The position numbers and the translations under genes were made by a program. This document shows positions 57,682 to 64,000 of a stretch of 64,000 nucleotides of DNA, in pieces. Every line of letters begins with the position of its first letter. Position 1 is the stretch's first letter. The notes below the pieces were generated by a model. It searched no databases. It was given only the letters and a program-made list of their open reading frames with translations, and had not been told where the DNA came from. The stretch spans positions 124,001 to 188,000 of the forward strand of contig JACPUT010000009.1 of assembly GCA_016192145.1 (NCBI GenBank). Reading direction: 5' to 3'. Source of the stretch: Acidobacteriota bacterium. GTDB taxonomy: Bacteria; Acidobacteriota; Holophagae; Holophagales; Holophagaceae.

Positions 57682-57802
57682 GGGCCCTCCACGGGGTCAG
57701 GGTAGGCGGGGGCGGCTCCGGGGCGAGGGTGCCGGGGCGGGCCGCAGGGTGGACGCCGCCGCACTTCCCGGTACCCTGGCCCTCACCCCCCGAAAGGTCC
57801 CC

Positions 57803-58333
57803 ATGCCCGTGCCCCTGATCCCCGTCCTCCTCGGCCTGCTGGCCGCGCCCCAGGCCCCCGCCCCAACGCCTGCCGTGAAGGGGGCGGCGGTGTTCCAGGA
57901 GATGAGCGGCCTCGTGGGGAGCTGGGAGGGCACCTTCGCCAACGGCCGCCGGCACACGGTGACCTACCGGCTCACGGCGGGGGGCACGGTGCTCGTGGAG
58001 ACCTGGGCCCTGGCCCCGGGCCGGGAGTCCATGACCCTCTACCACCTGGATGGGGAGGCCCTGGTGGCCACCCACTACTGCCCCCAGGGCAACCAGCCCC
58101 GCCTGCAGGGGGTGGTGGATGGGCACCTCACGCGGCGGTCCTTTGCGTTCCGGGATGGGACGAACCTGCGGGTTCCGGGAGGTTCCCACCAGCACGCCTT
58201 CTGGGTGGAACGGCAGGGTCCGGACAAGTACCTGCGCAGCGAAACCTACGTGGCCAACGGCAGCACGGCGGCGGAGGCCGCGGCGGAAAAGCCTGAGGCG
58301 CCGGTGGTGTACCGGCGGGTGGCCAACCCCTGA
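57803..58333 (+). CDS. Exported hypothetical protein (DUF1579-like lipocalin fold)
   Basis: This is a 176-residue protein with a signal peptide (PVPLIPVLLGLLAAPQAPA), then LVGSWEGTFANGRRHTVTYR, GTVLVETWALAPGRESMTLYHLDGEALVATHYCPQGN. The pattern resembles small beta-barrel proteins that measure 'lipid-like' ligands, but the ligand is unknown. AAAGG precedes the ATG. It is divergent from the cytochrome gene across 121 nt. A large inverted-repeat element follows. Confidence 0.7.
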   Translation: MPVPLIPVLLGLLAAPQAPAPTPAVKGAAVFQEMSGLVGSWEGTFANGRRHTVTYRLTAGGTVLVETWALAPGRESMTLYHLDGEALVATHYCPQGNQPRLQGVVDGHLTRRSFAFRDGTNLRVPGGSHQHAFWVERQGPDKYLRSETYVANGSTAAEAAAEKPEAPVVYRRVANP

Positions 58334-58356
58334 GGACGGGGACAGAGAAAAAAGGG

Positions 58357-58593
58357 TTAACAGGGATGAAGGGGATAATGGGGATGGGCCGCCGACCCAT
58401 GGGCGGTCATCCCCCTGCGGGGCGGCGCCGGGCGGACCTTCGGGGGCCTTCCCGGCGCCGCCCCGCAGGGCTGGTTCAGCAAGCTGAACCAGGGGCCGAA
58501 GGCCCGGATGACCTTGTCGGGAGGAGGTGGTCCTATGGAAATTCGAGAAGGCCAGAGATCGAGCATCCCCTTCATCCCCTTCATCCCTGTTAA
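58357..58593. repeat. Large inverted-repeat element with an internal four-helix junction
   Basis: The outer arms are 58357-58386 (TTAACAGGGATGAAGGGGAT...) and 58564-58593, matching 28 of 30 and made of GATGAAGGG units. Inside, GGTCATCC (58405-58412) pairs with GGATGACC (58506-58513). This stem encloses hairpin A (18 perfect bp, 58415-58432 with 58451-58468), hairpin B (CTGGTTCAG/CTGAACCAG, 58471-58492) and hairpin C (GGGCC-GAA-GGCCC, 58493-58505), separated by 0-2 nt. GCCGACCCA at 58391 matches the core of other elements. The 365-nt gap 58334-58698 holds no gene. Confidence 0.85.
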
Positions 58594-58698
58594 ATCGCTT
58601 TTGCTTTTCAAGGCAGCCCAAACCTCGAATCTTGGTGATCTTAGCCCTATCCATGTCAGGCCCCCGTAGGGTTCAATGGTCCCAACCCCTGGAGCGAC

Positions 58699-59700
58699 AT
58701 GGCCTGGCAGCACCGCATCAAGGAAGCTCTGGCCTCGCCGAAGGCCATCACGCTGGGCGTCATGGCGGGCCTGTTGGCGGGGGTGCTTGGTTACACCACC
58801 CAGCCCCTGCTGGGACACTCCAAACGGGCCGAGGGCCCCGGTGGGGATCCCGCGCGGCTGGAGGCCCACGTGCGCGCCCTGGTGGCCTGCGGGCCCCGGG
58901 AGCTGATCCACCCGGAGGCCCTGAAGGCCGCCGCCACCTACATCGAGGGCCACCTCAAAGCCGCGGGGGGCCGCGTGCAGCGGCAGGTCTATGCGGTGCG
59001 GGGCCGGTCCGTGGCGAACCTGGTGGCCCGCTTCGGGCCCGAGCCCACCCTGGGCGGTCCCGGCCTGCTGGTCATCGGCGCCCACTACGACACGTGCATG
59101 GGCCTGCCCGGCGCCGATGACAACACCAGCGGCGTGGCCGTGCTCCTGGAGGTGGCCCGCCTCCTGGGCGAGCATGCGCCCAGCACCCCCGTGGAACTGG
59201 TGGCCTGGACGCTGGAAGAGCCGCCCCACTTCCGCACCGAGGAGATGGGCAGCCGCGTCCACGCCAAGGCCCTCAAGGCGTCTGGCCTATCCGTGCGCCT
59301 CGTCCTCTCCCTGGAGATGCTCGGCACCTTCGACGACACCCCCGGCAGCCAGCACTACCCCCTCCTGGGCCTGGATTGGATCTATCCGGACAAAGGCAAC
59401 TTCCTCGCCCTCGTGGGCGGCTGGGGCGACGGCTGGAAGGTACGCCAGATCAAGGCGGCCCTGAGCGGGGGCGAGATCCCCATCAGGTCCATCAACGCCC
59501 CCAGCGGCATCGTGGGTATCGACTTCTCGGACCACGCCTCCTACTGGAAGGAGGGCCTGCCCGCCCTGATGCTCACGGATACGGCGTTCTTTCGGAATCC
59601 GAGGTATCACACGGAGCGGGATGTGCCGGAGCAATTAGATTTTCCGAGAATGGAAGGGGGAGTTCGAGTTGTGCTAAGTTTAATAAAGATATCATTATAA
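58699..59700 (+). CDS. M28-family zinc aminopeptidase, membrane-anchored
   Basis: This is a 333-residue protein with an N-terminal TM (AITLGVMAGLLAGVLGYTT) and an M28 peptidase domain. Zinc ligands are suggested by VIGAHYDT, GADDNTSGVAVLLE, WTLEEPPHF and the late SDHASYWKEGLPALMLTDT...YHTERD. Its final 20-odd codons (from about 59630) switch abruptly to AT-rich codons (TTA, AGA, ATA) while still reading LDFPRMEGGVRVVLSL, like a normal family C-terminus. This marks the junction with the acquired DNA that follows. Confidence 0.88.
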   Translation: MAWQHRIKEALASPKAITLGVMAGLLAGVLGYTTQPLLGHSKRAEGPGGDPARLEAHVRALVACGPRELIHPEALKAAATYIEGHLKAAGGRVQRQVYAVRGRSVANLVARFGPEPTLGGPGLLVIGAHYDTCMGLPGADDNTSGVAVLLEVARLLGEHAPSTPVELVAWTLEEPPHFRTEEMGSRVHAKALKASGLSVRLVLSLEMLGTFDDTPGSQHYPLLGLDWIYPDKGNFLALVGGWGDGWKVRQIKAALSGGEIPIRSINAPSGIVGIDFSDHASYWKEGLPALMLTDTAFFRNPRYHTERDVPEQLDFPRMEGGVRVVLSLIKISL

Positions 59701-59754
59701 AATTATTATCACTCAGTATCTAGTTAGGTCAAGCATTCGATTCGGAGTATCGAT

Positions 59755-59760
59755 TACAAT
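59755..59760 (+). promoter_or_regulatory. Putative -10 box of the SIR2-NTPase gene
   Basis: TACAAT lies 24 nt before the start codon in a strongly AT-rich leader. No good -35 is visible at 16-18 nt. The ribosome binding site GGAGG is 5 nt from the ATG. Confidence 0.4.
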
Positions 59761-59784
59761 TTAAACAAAAAATATGGAGGCTAA

Positions 59785-62241
59785 ATGTTAGAATTGCAAA
59801 AATTAGGTGTTTCGCCTGAAGATTCTTTACAGCTACTTCGTGCGCTCGATGATGGGGCAGTAAATTTGCTAACGGGTGCAGGAGCAAGTTACGGTGTACT
59901 TGGAGGCGATGGGCAGGAGTTGAAAGGCGGTCAGGACCTTTCTAGGGAGCTAAATTCGAATTTTAATCTTGAAAATGTTGAACCTGATTCTTCAAATCTG
60001 CAACTTGTATACGGAGATATTGCAGCGGTCTCTGAATTAAGAAAAACCCTAGCCCAGTTTTTACGCAATCGATTTTCCAGGTGCGGCGTTACATGGCAAG
60101 GACTATTTTTTGACTTCCCTTGGAAGCGAATTTGGACCCTTAATATTGACGATGTCCTTCAGGTTGCTGCAGCAAGGAAAACAAATATTCGTCTTAAATC
60201 ATTCACTTGGAATCAGGAATTTGCTGTACGTTCTTTGTCCCAGGCGGAACTCCAGATTATTTACTTACATGGGCGCGCCTCACTAATTAATGTCGACTTG
60301 GATAATATTATATTTTCCATTAAAGATTATGCTTCACGACATGAAAATTCTCCGGGTTGGCATTCAGAATTTCGTTCCGAATTCACAAAGAAACCATTTA
60401 TCATTTGCGGCGCAAAATTGCGGGACGAATTCGATTTGGCGACAGTTCTCGAGTTCGGTAACAAATCTAGAGAGCGTGGAGGTTGTCCATCTTTCATTGT
60501 TCTACGGGGGTTTGCTCCAGGCGAGGGAAGTCGATTTCTGCGACAAGGCCTGGTACCAATTGCTTCCACAGGTGAAAATTTTTTCCAGGCGCTCAAAGCT
60601 GATCTAGAATCCTTTCGGAATCTCCAGGGAGTTACCAGTGCTCTGCTGCGCGAAGCGGCTATTTCTGTTCGTGCTTGCTTTAAGCCATTGTCGTCAGTTT
60701 CACCTAGACCTCGCCGAGTTCTGGATTTTTACTCGTCTACAGAAACCCAGTGGCACCATATTCTCGAAAACTTAGACGCACAACTTGATCAAGTTAGTCA
60801 CTCTTCAAATTGGCTTCTAGAAGAACAAATCGATCCTAGAGTCGTGCTGATTAGCGGCGGCCACGTGTGTGGGAAAACAGCCTCAGCACTGAGAATTGCC
60901 GCTTCACTAGAAGCGAAGGGGTACGAGGCCTGGTACTTCCGCAATGAGGAGCGTTTTGACGAACATGCGGTTTGCGAGTATCTCTCTTCAAGGCCAAAAA
61001 CAATATTCGTGTTAGACGATTGCGCAGATTTCTCAAGCTCAATGTCAGCGTTAGTAGCTCAAGTTATAAAGCGAGGGTTGCCGCTTCGGGTCGTTGCGAC
61101 AACCGAGGCTTGGCGACAGAGGGGTGTTCAAGCTGACCTTTTAAATGCGAATGTGCGCATTGTTGAACTCGAACCTGTACCAAGGTCACATTTTGGAAGT
61201 ATCTTTCAATTGAGAAATCAAAAGGGACGCTTGGGTCGATGCACCGAGATGAAATTGAAGGACGCGTGGGATGAATTTCGAGCCAAATTTAATCAACGTT
61301 CACTCGAGTGGCTAGAGAGTCTAGAAGGTGCACTCAACTATAGGCAAATCATCACTGAGCTGTTGCAGTCGGTCACTACTAGCACTGTTGAACGAAGGCT
61401 CATTTTGACAGCTGCGGCCACGCATCGATTTGGATATTCCTTGCCATTTTACTTGGCGAGTTCGCTGAGCGGTACGCAGGATCTTGAGGGTCTCCTTAAC
61501 CCACCAAGCAAGTATTCGGATTTGGCATATTTAGATGATAAAGGCCTCAGGCTGAGAAGCCGGTCAATTGCAATTGACGTATGGAAACTCGCAAGCGGAA
61601 AGGAGCGTTACGATATTTCTTTATATCTAGCGAAGCAACTTTCACCATTAGTTGTTCCACAATCAATTTCTCGTCGAACATACCCATATCGAATTTTACG
61701 CCAATTAATGGATTGTGAAACTGTTGAAAAGGATCTTCGAGAGTTCGCAGATCAATGGTACGCAGATTTATTACCACTAATGGGCTGGAACTCACGCTAC
61801 TGGGAACAGCGTGCGCTTCTAGCGGCGAATGCTAAGCAAGATGAGGCGGCATATTCTTATGCGAAGCAAGCAGTCGCCATTCATCCAGGACACCCGTACT
61901 CCCATACGACTCTTGGCAAGATTTGCATGCAGATAAGTATTCGGCGAGCAGATAATATTGGCCTAGAAAGGTTATTGGAGGGTGTAGAGGAATTGAAGGT
62001 TTCTCGGGAGCTTGCCAAAGAACGCAATAATCTGTCGGAGCATCCCTATGTAACGTTCTTTTCTTACGCACTCGCAGCCTACAGGCTTTATCCATCCCAG
62101 GTTTCATGGATCTCTCGCATGTGGGAAGAATGGCTACAAGCAGCGAATAGCTCTAGGCTCTTCGGTTTTGATGCAGAGGGACAAAGTCAGCTAGACAAGT
62201 ACAGGCATCAATGGAGAAACCTCACCGTATTAACGGAATAA
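59785..62241 (+). CDS. SIR2-like NADase / P-loop (STAND-like) NTPase / TPR protein, probable antiphage defence
   Basis: This is an 818-residue single-gene module. SIR2-like residues 25-280: LLTGAGAS (31-35), RIWTLNIDD with Asn120, IIYLHG with His162, and FIICGAKLRDEFD (205-217). NTPase at about 340-560: Walker A GGHVCGKT (358-365), Walker B TIFVLDD (406-412) and LRVVATTEAWR. The C-terminus is helical with a TPR-like pair near 685-720 (AAYSYAKQAVAIHPGHPYSH). The domain order matches SIR2-STAND (Avs5-like) NAD-depleting defence proteins but is much shorter than typical Avs proteins. It is strikingly AT-rich against its high-GC neighbours, so recent horizontal transfer is likely. It has its own promoter-like leader. 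Confidence 0.85.
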   Translation: MLELQKLGVSPEDSLQLLRALDDGAVNLLTGAGASYGVLGGDGQELKGGQDLSRELNSNFNLENVEPDSSNLQLVYGDIAAVSELRKTLAQFLRNRFSRCGVTWQGLFFDFPWKRIWTLNIDDVLQVAAARKTNIRLKSFTWNQEFAVRSLSQAELQIIYLHGRASLINVDLDNIIFSIKDYASRHENSPGWHSEFRSEFTKKPFIICGAKLRDEFDLATVLEFGNKSRERGGCPSFIVLRGFAPGEGSRFLRQGLVPIASTGENFFQALKADLESFRNLQGVTSALLREAAISVRACFKPLSSVSPRPRRVLDFYSSTETQWHHILENLDAQLDQVSHSSNWLLEEQIDPRVVLISGGHVCGKTASALRIAASLEAKGYEAWYFRNEERFDEHAVCEYLSSRPKTIFVLDDCADFSSSMSALVAQVIKRGLPLRVVATTEAWRQRGVQADLLNANVRIVELEPVPRSHFGSIFQLRNQKGRLGRCTEMKLKDAWDEFRAKFNQRSLEWLESLEGALNYRQIITELLQSVTTSTVERRLILTAAATHRFGYSLPFYLASSLSGTQDLEGLLNPPSKYSDLAYLDDKGLRLRSRSIAIDVWKLASGKERYDISLYLAKQLSPLVVPQSISRRTYPYRILRQLMDCETVEKDLREFADQWYADLLPLMGWNSRYWEQRALLAANAKQDEAAYSYAKQAVAIHPGHPYSHTTLGKICMQISIRRADNIGLERLLEGVEELKVSRELAKERNNLSEHPYVTFFSYALAAYRLYPSQVSWISRMWEEWLQAANSSRLFGFDAEGQSQLDKYRHQWRNLTVLTE

Positions 62242-62248
62242 TTGCCGC

Positions 62249-62285
62249 TTAGGCAATCCCAACGAGCATTCACCGAGTTGCCTAA
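62249..62285. repeat. Inverted repeat after the defence gene
   Basis: TTAGGCAA (62249-62256) and TTGCCTAA (62278-62285) are perfect 8-bp complements 21 nt apart, starting 8 nt after the stop. It may be a terminator or the edge of the acquired segment. The rest of 62242-62459 is of intermediate base composition and contains no convincing gene. Confidence 0.45.
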
Positions 62286-62392
62286 CCTGTCACTCATGCG
62301 AACCCGACTGCGCCTGCTCGCTTGACTTCATTATATTTGCGATCCAACCCGTTCGGTGCGGTAATCCCAGACTCAAATTGCGCTCTTCACAG

Positions 62393-62461
62393 AGGAACCC
62401 CCATAATCTGCCGTACTCTATGAATACTCCCGTGTGGGACACCCCAGAAAGGAACCCCCAT
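62393..62461 (+). repeat. Duplicated AGGAACCCCCAT, second copy forms the ribosome binding site and start
   Basis: The 12-mer occurs at 62393-62404 and again at 62450-62461, where it provides the ribosome binding site and the first bases of the start codon of the small gene. The 57-nt spacing suggests a small duplication at the right edge of the acquired DNA. Confidence 0.5.
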
Positions 62462-62660
62462 GGCCCGTGTGAATTACGCCTTCGCCAAGAAGCAGCGCGA
62501 ACAGGCGAAGAAGGCTGAAAAGGCGGCGAAGAAGCAGCGCAAGGCGATTTTGGCAGCCGCAGGGGAGTCGGAGCCCGACGAGACTCCCGAGGGCACGGAG
62601 GAAGGGACTGAAGAGGGCACCGAGGGCGAAGGCGCCCCTGAGGCTCCCGACCCGGCTTAG
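62460..62660 (+). CDS. Small conserved Lys/Ala-rich protein
   Basis: This is a 66-residue protein beginning MARVNYAFAKKQREQAKKAE, a conserved start seen in small hypothetical proteins of diverse Gram-negative bacteria. A basic helix of about 35 residues is followed by an acidic Glu/Gly/Pro tail with imperfect EGTEEGTEEGTEG repeats. The opposite charges suggest a nucleic-acid or ribosome contact, but function is unknown. AAAGGAA precedes the ATG. Confidence 0.75.
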   Translation: MARVNYAFAKKQREQAKKAEKAAKKQRKAILAAAGESEPDETPEGTEEGTEEGTEGEGAPEAPDPA

Positions 62661-62683
62661 GCCTTCCTACCCAGCCCAACGAA

Positions 62684-62716
62684 CGGGGCCCCCGAACCAT
62701 TCGGACGGGGGCCCCG
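62684..62716. terminator. Bidirectional terminator between the small gene and glyA
   Basis: CGGGGCCCCCG (62684-62694) pairs perfectly with CGGGGGCCCCG (62706-62716) over 11 bp around an 11-nt loop, followed by ATGTTTCTT on the plus strand. It lies between two convergent genes. Confidence 0.75.
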
Positions 62717-62730
62717 ATGTTTCTTGTCCC

Positions 62731-63969
<1,239 letters not shown>

Positions 63970-64000
63970 GGGGGGGCTCCTGCGGGGGATTTTCGCATAA

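Noticed and set aside
58405-58513. tRNA gene suggested by the cloverleaf-like fold
   Set aside because: The stem lengths (8, 18, 9, 5 bp) and loops do not match a tRNA, and there is no T-loop GTTCRA box or acceptor CCA.
59701-62459. Transposon carrying the SIR2-NTPase gene
   Set aside because: I find no transposase or integrase and no terminal inverted repeats at the two edges; only composition and the gene-end junction indicate transfer.

Overview
The window is a high-GC chromosomal segment from a Gram-negative bacterium. Outer-membrane-type and lipoprotein genes, tandem amidohydrolases, PAS-rich kinases, a bifunctional FtcD and the overall protein style fit Acidobacteriota, probably Holophagae (Geothrix/Holophaga-like). 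That placement is inference, because no rRNA gene is present. The window holds the replication origin: rpmH-rnpA-yidC-jag-mnmE-gatB run leftward and dnaA-dnaN-gyrB-gyrA run rightward. DnaA-box-like sites lie between dnaA and dnaN, and palindromic parS-like sites are scattered on both sides of dnaA.

Layout, left to right. 1-2.1 kb: a truncated ligand-binding beta-propeller sensor behind a REC-REC-GGDEF diguanylate cyclase. 2.2-4.8 kb: two translationally coupled secreted amidohydrolases. 4.9-6.4 kb: a MidA-like methyltransferase coupled to a GxxExxY protein. 6.5-10.9 kb: an MMPL/RND-type transporter, a DnaC/IstB-like ATPase and a sigma-70 family factor. 11.0-14.6 kb: hspR-dnaJ and dnaK. 14.7-22.9 kb: yacG, leuS, a Rieske lipoprotein, ftcD, a small outer-membrane protein, cysK-pyrE and a PduO-type adenosyltransferase. 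23.0-26.2 kb: an aminoglycoside-phosphotransferase-fold kinase, a decayed phospholipase-D-like remnant, a CsgG-like lipoprotein-associated protein and an OsmC protein. 26.3-31.6 kb: a GAF plus nine-PAS histidine kinase coupled to a lone receiver and an Hpt protein. 31.7-39.8 kb: nrdR, lon, two secreted proteins, ftsY-ribD and a large lipoprotein. 39.8-46.9 kb: thiS, a cystathionine-synthase-like enzyme and the leftward origin cluster. 47.2-55.2 kb: the rightward origin cluster. 55.3-59.7 kb: small accessory genes and an M28 peptidase. 59.7-62.2 kb: an obviously AT-rich, horizontally acquired SIR2/P-loop NTPase/TPR gene that looks like a single-gene antiphage system. 62.4-64 kb: a small conserved protein and glyA.

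Two features stand out beyond ordinary gene content. First, at least eight intergenic sites carry long inverted repeats. Their arms are built from short degenerate tandem units that differ from site to site. Several share related central cores (CGACCCA...TGGGTCG), so this looks like one family of non-coding elements with exchangeable arms. One member contains an exactly abutting four-helix junction, and another sits directly upstream of the GxxExxY gene. Second, the SIR2-STAND-like gene is joined to the 3' end of the host M28 peptidase gene. The peptidase's last 20-odd codons are AT-rich but still look homologous, as if the incoming DNA supplied a replacement gene end.

Coordinates and starts were judged by eye from reading frame, ribosome binding sites and family N-termini. 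Functional names rest on recognisable motifs, not on database searches.
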